50,767 bases of DNA, from positions 1 to 50,767 of the forward strand of contig CAMOWK010000015.1 of the NCBI GenBank assembly GCA_946628415.1. The letters are read 5' to 3'. Under the pieces are notes generated by a model that was given only the letters and a program-made list of their open reading frames with translations, had not been told where the DNA came from and did not search any database. The stretch comes from an uncultured Lachnospiraceae bacterium. Lineage in GTDB: Bacteria; Bacillota; Clostridia; Lachnospirales; Lachnospiraceae. Every line of letters starts with the position of its first letter. The first letter of the stretch is position 1. Of the stretch, positions 8,956 to 16,852 are shown piece after piece. The translations under genes and the position numbers were made by a program.

Positions 8956-9492
8956 ATGGCAATGTACAGAAAACTCGGTAAAAAGAGTGATCAGAGAAAA
9001 GCACTTCTCAGAAATCAGGTAACTCAGCTTATATATCATGGAAAGATTAAGACTACCGAAGCAAGAGCTAAGGAAGTTCGTAAGATTGCTGAGCATCTTA
9101 TAACAATTGCTGTTAAAGAGAAGGATAATTTCGAAGAAGTTAAAGTTATGGCAAAAGTAGCTGATAAGGACAAAGACGGCAAGAGAATCAAAGAAGTCGT
9201 TGATGGCAAGAAGGTTACTAAGTACCATGAAGAGGAGAAGACAATTAAGAAGGATCTTCCGTCAAGACTTCATGCCAGACGTGAGATGCTTAAGGTTCTT
9301 TATCCTGTAGTAGAAGTACCTGCTGAAGCAGCAGGAAAGAAGAGAGCAACAAAGAAGGTTGATCTTACTGATAAGCTTTTCAGTGAGTATGCACCTAAGT
9401 ATGCTGATCGTAAGGGCGGTTACACAAGAATCGTAAAGATCGGACAGCGTAAGGGTGATGGAGCTCTTGAAGTAATACTTGAACTTGTATAA
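8956..9492 (+). CDS. rplQ: Large ribosomal subunit protein L17 (bL17) with internal insertion
   Basis: L17 sits near the polypeptide exit tunnel of the 50S subunit. The N-terminus (YRKLGKKSDQRKALLRNQVT) and the C-terminus (GGYTRIVKIGQRKGDGALEV) are canonical. At 178 residues it is clearly longer than the roughly 120 of Bacillus L17. The extra length is a charged insert of about 45 residues at roughly 55-100, between the first domain and LHARRE. The 99-nt spacer after rpoA holds no ORF but has CCCC / GGGG pairing potential. It is the last gene of the operon. Confidence 0.95.
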   Translation: MAMYRKLGKKSDQRKALLRNQVTQLIYHGKIKTTEARAKEVRKIAEHLITIAVKEKDNFEEVKVMAKVADKDKDGKRIKEVVDGKKVTKYHEEEKTIKKDLPSRLHARREMLKVLYPVVEVPAEAAGKKRATKKVDLTDKLFSEYAPKYADRKGGYTRIVKIGQRKGDGALEVILELV

Positions 9493-9502
9493 TGATAATA
9501 TC

Positions 9503-9532
9503 GAGGCTGACCGGTTGGTCAGCCTCTTTTTT
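9503..9532 (+). terminator. Rho-independent terminator of the alpha operon
   Basis: A perfect 10-bp stem GAGGCTGACC / GGTCAGCCTC (9503-9512 / 9517-9526) with a GGTT loop is followed by six T. It lies 11 nt after the rplQ stop and ends the ribosomal operon. Confidence 0.96.
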
Positions 9533-9570
9533 GTTATATAATTTTGTTCGATAGATTTAATTTGGTCAGT

Positions 9571-9602
9571 AATTAAAAGAAGGCATCCAGTGGGATGCCT
9601 TC
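9571..9602 (-). terminator. Terminator of the minus-strand 941-residue gene
   Basis: A perfect 10-bp stem GAAGGCATCC / GGATGCCTTC (9579-9602) with an AGTG loop is followed, read on the minus strand, by TTTTAATT. It lies 20 nt beyond the stop of the minus-strand gene, so it ends that transcript and separates it from the convergent ribosomal operon. Confidence 0.88.
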
Positions 9603-9622
9603 CGGATATAGTATCTAGTTTG

Positions 9623-12448
9623 CTATTTTCCAAGCTGTTTTTCGTTATTATGTTTCTTTTCTGCTTCGTTTTTCTTCTCAGCTGTATTTGTTTTAATATT
9701 AATGTTGTAGCGAGTGTTGGTTGATTCAAGAGCAGTGGCTATCTTCTTATATTTTTCCGGCTGATACTTCTTTACATCATTTAAAGTCAGCTCAGCAAAC
9801 TTTTCATACTGAGTAAGCATAGTCTGCACTCTCTTTGCATCATCGGATTTTGGTTCAATTGGCTTTCCATTATTATCCTGATAAGGTGTATAAAACTTAT
9901 ATGTGCCATCTTTTTCCCGCATCATTGGAGTCTTTCTGTTAAGATAAGTCTGCATTACAGTAAGTATATTAAGCTCTGTTTCTATATGTCTATTGCAGTT
10001 TTCCTCATTGATAGGATTCTTCTTTGAAAGATCTTCAACAGAATGTAGTATCTCTTTATACTGAGTGGATCTTCCGTTTCCGTTTCCTACCTTTAATTCG
10101 TGAAGCATCATCTGCAAATTCATTCCACGATCTGGTTTAACTATTTGTTGTTCCATACAATCATGTTTAATTTCTTCCTTCAGAGCCTTCATGATTTTTT
10201 CCATGCCCAAACGTCTTTTCTTGGAGTTTTGATTCTCTTTTTCAGGATTCTTGCTCATTTCATCATGCTTTCTGTTGATATAGTGTGTCATATCAGAAAC
10301 AAGCTTCATTTTACCAATAAGATTCTTTTTACGGGCGACTCTTATTTTTTCATCGCTCTGATGATATTGATTAGCATTCTGATTTATCTTTTTCTCTGCG
10401 GCAACAATCTTTTTGAGATTCTCCAGAATATTATCGTACTGTTTTGAACCTCCCCAAACACCCTTCTGATTGGCTTCGAGGAGTTTGATCATATCAGGCT
10501 TTCTGTCAACAAATTCAGCCTTCTTTTCAACTTTTTTTTCAGGTTCCTCAAGTATCGATCCCAGTTTTCCGATTTCGTCTAGTGAAATAGTAGATTTTTC
10601 AATCTCATTTTCTTCGACCTTAATCTCATCAGTATTTATTTCATCAGTCTTAATCTCCTCAGTCTTAATCTCCTCAGTCTTAATCTCTTCAACCTTTTCC
10701 TCAGGCTTGATTTCTTCATTTGCTTTATCAGGCTGAATGATATCTTCTTCGAGATTATTATCTCCGATTATATTCTCTTCAATCTTGTTATCTTTCGGCG
10801 CTTCTTTCTGTATCTCATATTTTTCTGGATTAAGGAGTCTGTCACCGATTTCAGGTTCTATTTTGCTTCGATCAGTTCTTTTAACCTTGGCTCTTTTGTT
10901 GTATTTAGAAACAAGAGTGGTATTATCAGAGATTTTTTTCATCTCCTGAGATAATTGAATTGCATTAATCTTTTTAGTAGTGAAATCAGTTATAAGTTTT
11001 GATCTTGCATCCTGATAAGGAGCATCATTAACTATTCTGGAAGATAGCTTATTCGGGCTGTCAGGATGCTGTTCATATTCAGGATTATCTTTTCTTCTGT
11101 TTAGTTCTTCCTGTTTAAGTGTCTTTGCATAAAGCTGGAAGAGAATTCGGTCATCTTTATGCTTTTGATATTCATTAAGTGTAATTTCTCTTATACTCTG
11201 AGGTTTAGGGGCAGCATTAGCATGCTGTATAGGTTCCTGTCCGGCACCAACCGGTTCGGCTATCTTTGGTTCAGGCTTCCAGTCCCCAAACTGAACTTTT
11301 ACTTCTGCTTCATAGTCTTGGATTGATTTTTCGTACTCACTCTGTTTTACCAGATGCTGACGGACTTCTTCATTAAATCCAAGATGCCCGTGACTTTCTA
11401 GCCATTTGTCTTCTTCGGCTTTTAGGTCTTTAATCTCTTTTATTCTATCCTGATAAGAATTATATTTTGCAGTTTTTTCTTCTAATGCTATATCTTTCTT
11501 TTCTTCAGCGGATAATTCCGGAGCCTCTTCCTCAAGTCCATATATAGGCTGAAGTCTTCCATAAGTTTTGGCATTGTATCTTATTTCTACAGTATCGAAG
11601 AAAGGATTTATCTGTCTTTTAGGGTCGTCATTGAGAGAAGTATACAATGAATGATATGCATCAATTTCGTCAGCAACATCAGCAACTATCTTTCTCTCTT
11701 CCTCCGTAAGCTCTTTTTTATCAAAGAGCGGGGCGTTGTCCATATACTTTCGGTCTACAACACCATCAATGGCATCTTTGATGTATCTGTCATAAGCATC
11801 GTTGGCAAGACTGATATGGTCATCGAAAGTATATACATCTGCGGTAACAAGGGCTTGATTTTTATCTAAAACCTGTGACAGTTCTATACCGAGTTCATCC
11901 TCTTTCATGAACTTCTTAACGTTACTATCAAGCTGGTCACCGTATATCTCATTTAATATATCCTGTTTCCATTCAGGAGTATCAGCGGCGTTAAACTCAG
12001 TACGCAGTTTTTTTAGATAAGCCCTCTTAGATATTAAGAATTTGATATCATTAAAATCTACATCGGTAGACTTTTTGCCATCAAAAACATGCATGAGACT
12101 TTCTGTAGTTTCTCTTTCTATACCGCTAAATGTATCGTAATAACCATTTTCGGCTTCGTGCTTGTCACATGCTGCTTTTATAGTTGAATAACTGTTCTTG
12201 ATATTCTGATATCCTTCATCATAAACAGTTGGTTCGAGATTATTCTTAAGGAAACGGTTGATATCCTTGCGAACAAGGATGTTATACTGCATTATCGCTG
12301 CGGAGTTAACTTTTCCTGTTTTCTCGTTTTCCTTATGAAGTGATTCAAGCTTATTTACATCATTAACAATCTGCTGATAGTCGGGATTGTTCTTATCCTT
12401 ATAAGTTTTTAAATCTTCTTTTAAAATCTCATAATAACTCTTTGGCAT
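9623..12448 (-). CDS. Large charged modular protein of unknown function
   Basis: I do not recognise a named family. The 941-residue product has no signal peptide or membrane segment and is rich in Lys, Glu, Asn and Gln, so it is probably cytoplasmic and largely helical. A related module seems to occur three times: around residues 4-70, 663-730 and 787-840. Each has a pattern like Y..IL..L, then a stretch rich in N and K, then a helix ending near YLNRK, YINRK or RFLKNN. Residues 586-611 are a pentapeptide repeat of the KTEEI type. An inert linker rich in Pro and Ala lies near 395-420. The start is ATG behind GGAGG. The gene is monocistronic, with its own terminator, and stands between conserved blocks, which suggests lineage-specific insertion. 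Confidence 0.85.
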   Translation of the reverse strand: MPKSYYEILKEDLKTYKDKNNPDYQQIVNDVNKLESLHKENEKTGKVNSAAIMQYNILVRKDINRFLKNNLEPTVYDEGYQNIKNSYSTIKAACDKHEAENGYYDTFSGIERETTESLMHVFDGKKSTDVDFNDIKFLISKRAYLKKLRTEFNAADTPEWKQDILNEIYGDQLDSNVKKFMKEDELGIELSQVLDKNQALVTADVYTFDDHISLANDAYDRYIKDAIDGVVDRKYMDNAPLFDKKELTEEERKIVADVADEIDAYHSLYTSLNDDPKRQINPFFDTVEIRYNAKTYGRLQPIYGLEEEAPELSAEEKKDIALEEKTAKYNSYQDRIKEIKDLKAEEDKWLESHGHLGFNEEVRQHLVKQSEYEKSIQDYEAEVKVQFGDWKPEPKIAEPVGAGQEPIQHANAAPKPQSIREITLNEYQKHKDDRILFQLYAKTLKQEELNRRKDNPEYEQHPDSPNKLSSRIVNDAPYQDARSKLITDFTTKKINAIQLSQEMKKISDNTTLVSKYNKRAKVKRTDRSKIEPEIGDRLLNPEKYEIQKEAPKDNKIEENIIGDNNLEEDIIQPDKANEEIKPEEKVEEIKTEEIKTEEIKTDEINTDEIKVEENEIEKSTISLDEIGKLGSILEEPEKKVEKKAEFVDRKPDMIKLLEANQKGVWGGSKQYDNILENLKKIVAAEKKINQNANQYHQSDEKIRVARKKNLIGKMKLVSDMTHYINRKHDEMSKNPEKENQNSKKRRLGMEKIMKALKEEIKHDCMEQQIVKPDRGMNLQMMLHELKVGNGNGRSTQYKEILHSVEDLSKKNPINEENCNRHIETELNILTVMQTYLNRKTPMMREKDGTYKFYTPYQDNNGKPIEPKSDDAKRVQTMLTQYEKFAELTLNDVKKYQPEKYKKIATALESTNTRYNINIKTNTAEKKNEAEKKHNNEKQLGK
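10627..10690 (-). repeat. 15-bp tandem repeats encoding KTEEI-like pentapeptides
   Basis: Inside the 941-residue gene, the unit TCAGTCTTAATCTCC (plus strand) repeats three times almost exactly, with degenerate copies on both sides. Being a multiple of three, the unit adds or removes five residues at a time in frame, so this is a likely length-variable site. Confidence 0.8.
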
Positions 12449-12486
12449 AATAAAACCTCCATTTATACTCTTAATATAGTCCGCTG

Positions 12487-12507
12487 ATTCATTTTAGGTA
12501 AATGAAT
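12487..12507. promoter_or_regulatory. Inverted repeat in divergent spacer, possible operator
   Basis: ATTCATTT (12487-12494) and AAATGAAT (12500-12507) form a perfect 8-bp inverted repeat around TAGGT. It lies in the 188-bp divergent spacer, about 40 bp upstream of the minus-strand start at 12448. It could be a repressor site for the minus-strand gene. No regulator gene is adjacent. Confidence 0.35.
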
Positions 12508-12601
12508 GCCCTTATTTTTTTACGATTATACAATTACGTATATAACAAAAGCGCAACACCCTGATAATTATTTTAACAAAAATATGGAAATAATAAAAGG
12601 T

Positions 12602-12630
12602 TTGCTATAAGAATAAAGTTTTATTATAAT
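12602..12630 (+). promoter_or_regulatory. Sigma-A promoter giving an apparently leaderless mRNA
   Basis: TTGCTA (12602-12607) and a perfect TATAAT (12625-12630) are spaced by 17 nt. The start codon of the ECF ATPase gene begins at 12637, only 6 nt after the -10 box. Transcription would therefore start at or within a base of the A of ATG. No Shine-Dalgarno sequence lies before it. Confidence 0.75.
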
Positions 12631-12636
12631 CTTCGT

Positions 12637-14112
12637 ATGGATATATACAGTGAATACTACATAAAAGTCAGGAATCTTAGACTTCGTCATTTCAGAAAAA
12701 GCAGTATAACTCTCAACATAAGAAAAGGAGAGGTAGTTGCTGTGACGGGTGAGAGCGGAAGCGGTAAGAGTATGCTTCTAAAGTATCTTGCCGGAATTCT
12801 CCGCCCCTCATCAAATGGCGTAGTAAAGGTGGATGACCTGGATCTTTATAATGAGAACGATCTTGAAAAGTATCACAGAATATGTGGTATGGCTTTTCAG
12901 AATCCTGAAGATAATTTTGTCTTCGATAATCTTGAGACTGACCTTAGGTTTGGTTTTGAGAATATCGGAGTTTCTTATGATGCCGAAATTATAGAAAAAA
13001 TCTTAAGAAAGTATGGTATACCGGGTAAGGCAGGAGTTAATTATCCACTTCTTTCAGGCGGTGAAAAGAGACGTGCGTCCATTCTTTCTTCTCTTATGTT
13101 TGATCCCGAAGTAGTTATATTTGATAATGCGCTTTCAAATCTGGATAATAATTTCAGAAACAGTATATTTGCCGAGCAGATACAAGATGCAAGAGAAAAT
13201 GGCAAGACATTTATATTCTCTTCAAATGATGATGAAGAGATAAAAATGGCTGACAGAGTCATCGAGATGAGGCAGGGTGATGTTATAAGTGACATTTCCA
13301 CTGTTGCCGCAACCTTAAAAAAGAGTAAGGGTATAACCCGTGTGACTGAACACATGAGGTGCAAGGAAGAGGACAGCGCACTTATCCGTGGCGCCGATGG
13401 TAAGAAAATCTATATAAGAAGCTTTGTATATAACAATAACGATGACGGAACACCTGTAATAAGGCTTAGGGACGCAAGCTTTTTCTATAGGAAGAGGAAA
13501 ACAAGGCTTCATATACTTGAAGGTTTTAATTATGATTTTAAAGCTGGAAGACTCTACATCATTTCAGGGAGATCCGGGGCAGGAAAGAGTACATTTCTTA
13601 AGCTCCTTTCCGGACTGCTTCATGCAAAGAAGGGAAATGTATATGCATTCGGAAGAAAGTTTCCGGGGTATGGTAAAAACGGCTGGCAGAAGATTAAGGA
13701 CCAGAATCATGTTAAGTATCTGAATAATCTAAGAAAACGTATAGGTTATCTGGGACAGTATTCCGAGAATCAGCTTATCGAGAGAACGGTTGAGAAGGAT
13801 ATACTATACGGACCTCTTAACTTTGGCTGTGACAAAGGAAAGGCTACGCATCTTGCAAGAGTAGCTCTTAGAAATGTTAAGCTTGATGAAAAGACCTGGA
13901 AGAGATCTCCGTTTGCGCTTTCGGGCGGAGAGAAGAGAAAGGCGGCACTTGCAGGTGCTATAGCGATGAATCCCGATATACTTATTCTGGATGAGCCGTA
14001 TAGAGATCTTGACCTTGAGGGAGAGAGAATTATATCGGCTATGATTTCCGAGTATCTGTCGGACGGAAAAACTGTGATTGTTGCAACGAATGAAGGAGAG
14101 AGCTTTGAATAG
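12637..14112 (+). CDS. Fused two-domain ECF-type ABC ATPase (EcfA1-EcfA2-like), degenerate
   Basis: ECF transporters use two ATPases (EcfA1, EcfA2) with EcfT to power vitamin or metal uptake by substrate-binding S subunits. Here both ATPase domains lie in one 491-residue chain. Domain 1: Walker A GESGSGKS 38-45, LSGGE 139-143, Walker B IFDNALSNLD with Asn164 where the catalytic Glu is expected, and Asn197 where the switch His is expected. Domain 2: Walker A GRSGAGKS 311-318, LSGGE 428-432, normal LDEP (Asp452, Glu453), but again Asn485 in place of the switch His. The chain stops six residues later, lacking the C-terminal region normally found in EcfA. The position before ecfT-truA-rplM-rpsI is the classic ecfA1-ecfA2 locus. 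It overlaps ecfT by 8 nt. Confidence 0.88.
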   Translation: MDIYSEYYIKVRNLRLRHFRKSSITLNIRKGEVVAVTGESGSGKSMLLKYLAGILRPSSNGVVKVDDLDLYNENDLEKYHRICGMAFQNPEDNFVFDNLETDLRFGFENIGVSYDAEIIEKILRKYGIPGKAGVNYPLLSGGEKRRASILSSLMFDPEVVIFDNALSNLDNNFRNSIFAEQIQDARENGKTFIFSSNDDEEIKMADRVIEMRQGDVISDISTVAATLKKSKGITRVTEHMRCKEEDSALIRGADGKKIYIRSFVYNNNDDGTPVIRLRDASFFYRKRKTRLHILEGFNYDFKAGRLYIISGRSGAGKSTFLKLLSGLLHAKKGNVYAFGRKFPGYGKNGWQKIKDQNHVKYLNNLRKRIGYLGQYSENQLIERTVEKDILYGPLNFGCDKGKATHLARVALRNVKLDEKTWKRSPFALSGGEKRKAALAGAIAMNPDILILDEPYRDLDLEGERIISAMISEYLSDGKTVIVATNEGESFE

Positions 14113-14842
14113 CGGTTTTATGTACGGTAAATTTAATAGCGGTAAGTCGCCGGTGCATAAGCTGGATCCGAGGGCAAAACTTTACTTTTTAATTCTTTAT
14201 CTTGTAATGGTTATTCTGTCGAATCACTGGATACCTGTAGCAATCATCGGAGTTACGGCATTTTTGCTGGTATTTATATCGGAGATACCTTTTGGAAATG
14301 TATTTCGTGCGACCATAGGAGTTCTTGTTTTAATTATTCTTATAGCGTTCCTGAGCCTTATATTCGTAAGCTGGCAGACATCGCTTAGGCTATTTATACG
14401 TCTTCTCAGCCTGACCATGACATTTGCGGTAGTTACAATGTCGACAAGGGCTGAGGATCTTCTGGCGGGATTTATGCAGGGCTTCAGGATGAGTGCAGAG
14501 GATTCGATGCATTTACTGAGAATGTTTACGTTTCCGGCTGTGTTTGGAAATGAAATGCTTGTGGTGAGGGATGCACAGGCCGCAAGAGGTGCGGATGTCG
14601 AAGAAGGCAGATTCTTTGAACGGACCCTCATGAAGATAAAGATAATGATTCCGAGGATCAAGGCGGCTCGTAAGAGGACAAGAAATATTAAATATGCGAT
14701 ACGTCTTAAGGCCTACAGTAAGGAATCAAGAAGAATAGTTGAAAGACCTCTTTCGTTTGTAAACAGTGATAAGGTTTTTCTTTTGATAGGACTTTTGATG
14801 CTGTTGGGAGTAATAATTACGGAGTTCTTTGTTAGAATATGA
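14105..14842 (+). CDS. ecfT: ECF transporter transmembrane subunit EcfT
   Basis: EcfT is the membrane coupling subunit that links the ECF ATPases to S subunits. I start it at TTG 14105, which has AAGGAG (14093-14098) six nt upstream, giving 245 residues. An upstream TTG at 14078 in the same frame has no comparable site. HKLDPRAKL near the N-terminus and the coupling-helix Ala-Arg-Gly motif in AQAARGADVEEG are diagnostic. There are four to five membrane segments, the last at the C-terminus. Its end overlaps the truA start by 4 nt (ATGA). No S subunit is in the window, as in group II ECF systems where S genes are scattered. Confidence 0.9.
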   Translation: MNSGFMYGKFNSGKSPVHKLDPRAKLYFLILYLVMVILSNHWIPVAIIGVTAFLLVFISEIPFGNVFRATIGVLVLIILIAFLSLIFVSWQTSLRLFIRLLSLTMTFAVVTMSTRAEDLLAGFMQGFRMSAEDSMHLLRMFTFPAVFGNEMLVVRDAQAARGADVEEGRFFERTLMKIKIMIPRIKAARKRTRNIKYAIRLKAYSKESRRIVERPLSFVNSDKVFLLIGLLMLLGVIITEFFVRI

Positions 14843-15594
14843 AAAGAGTAAAACTGATAGTTGCATATGACGGGACCAACTACTGCGGATGGCAGGTTCA
14901 GGATAACGGGGAAACGATAGAAGGAGTTCTTAACAGGACTCTTTCTGAATTTCTTGGGGAAGAGATAACCGTAACGGGCGCCAGCAGAACGGATTCCGGG
15001 GTTCATGCTCTCGGAAATGTATGCATTTTCGATACAGATGCCAGAATGCCGGCGGAGAAGTTTTCCTATGCGCTTAATACGAGGCTTCCTGATGATATTA
15101 AGATTGTTGATTCATGCGAGGTTGCAGCCGATTTTCATCCGAGACATACGGATTCTGTGAAAACATACGAATACAGGATATGGAACGATACATTTCCCAA
15201 TCCTCTTAACAGATTATATACTGCGTTTACATATCTGAAGCTTGATACAGAGGCAATGAATGAAGCGGGGCAGTATCTTGTCGGGGAACATGATTTTAAA
15301 TCATTCTGCTCCAGCGGAAGTGCGGTTCTTACTACTGTCAGAACTGTGAAGAGCCTTTCAGTCACAAGGGACGAAAATGAACCGAGGCTGATAAGGATAA
15401 GAGTCAGCGGCACGGGCTTCCTATATAATATGGTTCGCATAATAGCCGGAACTTTGATGGAGGTGGGCTGCGGGCAGAGAAGTGTTTCTGAAGTAAATGA
15501 CATACTTCTCGCGTGTGACAGGAAGTTTGCCGGGAAGAAGGCTGAGGCAAGGGGACTGACCCTTGTTGGGATAGAATATATGGGGGATAAGTAG
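14839..15594 (+). CDS. truA: tRNA pseudouridine(38-40) synthase TruA
   Basis: TruA converts uridines 38-40 of the anticodon stem to pseudouridine. The 251-residue protein begins KLIVAYDGTNYCGWQVQ and contains the catalytic-Asp motif GASRTDSGVHALG. It also has GTGFLYNMVRIIAGTLMEVG, all standard. The ATG overlaps the ecfT stop. The 3' end leads into short tandem repeats that begin within its last codons. Confidence 0.97.
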   Translation: MKRVKLIVAYDGTNYCGWQVQDNGETIEGVLNRTLSEFLGEEITVTGASRTDSGVHALGNVCIFDTDARMPAEKFSYALNTRLPDDIKIVDSCEVAADFHPRHTDSVKTYEYRIWNDTFPNPLNRLYTAFTYLKLDTEAMNEAGQYLVGEHDFKSFCSSGSAVLTTVRTVKSLSVTRDENEPRLIRIRVSGTGFLYNMVRIIAGTLMEVGCGQRSVSEVNDILLACDRKFAGKKAEARGLTLVGIEYMGDK

Positions 15595-15692
15595 TGGAAA
15601 GCGATAGGGATGGAGAATACAGCAGAGGATAAGTAAAAGAAACAGAGGGGATAAGTAGAAAATACAGCAGGCGAATAGAGAATAAATATTGG
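15585..15692 (+). repeat. Diverged ~22-bp tandem repeats after truA
   Basis: GGATAAGTA-type units start at 15585, 15627 and 15649. More diverged copies start at 15607 (GGATGGAGAATACAGCAGA) and 15671, giving a period of about 21-22 bp. The first unit contains the truA stop codon. The array ends just before the rplM promoter. The spacer from 15595 to 15931 holds this array, the promoter and the rplM leader, and no gene. Confidence 0.65.
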
Positions 15693-15701
15693 AAAAAGTG
15701 G

Positions 15702-15730
15702 TTGACACACACGGAATAGTGTAATAAAAT
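15702..15730 (+). promoter_or_regulatory. Strong sigma-A promoter of rplM-rpsI
   Basis: A perfect TTGACA (15702-15707) is followed after exactly 17 nt by TAAAAT (15725-15730). It lies about 200 nt before rplM and makes rplM-rpsI independent of the ecf-truA genes. Confidence 0.9.
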
Positions 15731-15736
15731 ATCAGT

Positions 15737-15931
15737 CTGTGACGGGTGTACTATGCATTAGCCTGCCCCGGCTTGTAGAGTAGCCCTTCATTTATACTTT
15801 CATACGTGATACTGATTATCACGCGGGTTCGGACATTTCCCGCCAAAAAGACCGGCATCCACAACCGGATCGGGTAATCATCTATCTACTGTGATCATTT
15901 TAATTTGAATATTATTAAGGAGGATACCACG
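15737..15931 (+). promoter_or_regulatory. Structured 5' leader of rplM (candidate L13-type leader)
   Basis: The transcript from the TTGACA promoter has about 190 nt before the ATG. It contains the hairpin CGTGAT / ATCACG (15805-15810 / 15818-15823) and, immediately after it, GCGGG / CCCGC (15823-15827 / 15839-15843). CCGG / CCGG (15852-15855 / 15865-15868) follows. An L13-binding leader is known upstream of rplM in Firmicutes. The position fits, but I cannot confirm that the structure matches. Confidence 0.55.
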
Positions 15932-16366
15932 ATGAAGAGTTTTATGGCAAGTCCATCAAACATTGAAAGAAAGTGGTACGTAGTTGATGCTACGGGACAT
16001 ACATTAGGACGCCTTTCAAGCGAAATCGCTAAGGTGCTCAGAGGAAAGAATAAAGCAACATTCACACCTCATATTGATACAGGTGATTACGTTATAGTTA
16101 TTAATGCTGATAAGATCAAAGTAACAGGTAAGAAGATGGATGATAAGGTATATTATTCACATTCTGACTATGTTGGTGGATTCAAGTCAACAACACTTAA
16201 AGAGAAGATGGCTAAGGAGCCAACCTTTGCTGTTGAGCATGCTGTTAAGGGTATGCTTCCTAAGGGACCTCTTGGAAGACAGATGTTAAAGAAGCTTTTT
16301 GTTTATGCAGGACCTGATCACAAGCATCAGGCACAGAAGCCGGAAGCTCTTCTGATCAAGTATTAA
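15932..16366 (+). CDS. rplM: Large ribosomal subunit protein L13 (uL13)
   Basis: L13 is an early assembly protein of the 50S subunit. I start at ATG 15932, with AAGGAGG at 15917-15923, giving 144 residues. A longer frame from TTG 15905 would run through this ribosome binding site. [20 protein letters not shown] and [19 protein letters not shown] are diagnostic. It is co-transcribed with rpsI 15 nt downstream. Confidence 0.97.
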   Translation: MKSFMASPSNIERKWYVVDATGHTLGRLSSEIAKVLRGKNKATFTPHIDTGDYVIVINADKIKVTGKKMDDKVYYSHSDYVGGFKSTTLKEKMAKEPTFAVEHAVKGMLPKGPLGRQMLKKLFVYAGPDHKHQAQKPEALLIKY

Positions 16367-16381
16367 TAGGAGGATAGAGAG

Positions 16382-16780
16382 ATGGCAAAAGCTAGCAGAT
16401 TTTACGGAACAGGCAGAAGAAAGAGCAGCGTAGCTCGTGTATATATCAAACCGGGTACAGGTAAGATTACAGTTAATAAGAAGGATCTTGAGGATTATTT
16501 CGGCCTTGATACACTTAAGGTTATCGTTAAGCAGCCATTCGCTGTAACAGGTACAGAAGGTAAGTACGATGTTATGGTAAATGTTTACGGTGGTGGATTT
16601 ACAGGTCAGGCAGGTGCCATAAGACATGGTATCGCTCGTGCACTTAACGAGGCTGACAAAGAAGCATACCGTCCGGCACTTAAGAAGGCTGGTTTCCTTA
16701 CAAGAGATTCACGTATGAAGGAAAGAAAGAAGTACGGTCTCAAAGGAGCACGTCGTGCACCACAGTTCTCAAAGAGATAG
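16382..16780 (+). CDS. rpsI: Small ribosomal subunit protein S9 (uS9)
   Basis: S9 reaches into the P site of the 30S subunit through its basic C-terminal tail. The 132 residues contain [19 protein letters not shown] and [19 protein letters not shown]. They end with the invariant FSKR tail that touches P-site tRNA. AGGAGG precedes the ATG. A terminator follows within 31 nt. Confidence 0.97.
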   Translation: MAKASRFYGTGRRKSSVARVYIKPGTGKITVNKKDLEDYFGLDTLKVIVKQPFAVTGTEGKYDVMVNVYGGGFTGQAGAIRHGIARALNEADKEAYRPALKKAGFLTRDSRMKERKKYGLKGARRAPQFSKR

Positions 16781-16810
16781 TATTTCAAAATACATTTCAT
16801 CAAAGATATA

Positions 16811-16840
16811 CACCTCAGGATATTCCTGGGGTGTTTTTTT
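16811..16840 (+). terminator. Rho-independent terminator after rpsI
   Basis: CACCTCAGG / CCTGGGGTG (16811-16819 / 16825-16833) form a 9-bp stem with one G-U pair and an ATATT loop, followed by seven T. Confidence 0.93.
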
Positions 16841-16852
16841 CTACTGATTTAC

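Noticed and set aside
10100..10949. Plus-strand frames rich in Ser, Phe and Ile opposite the 941-residue gene
   Set aside because: They mirror the Lys/Glu-rich coding strand; the low-complexity serine product is an artefact of reading the KTEEI repeats backwards.
15135..15710. Three overlapping minus-strand frames behind truA
   Set aside because: They are antisense to truA and the short tandem repeats; several frames open at once is a composition effect.
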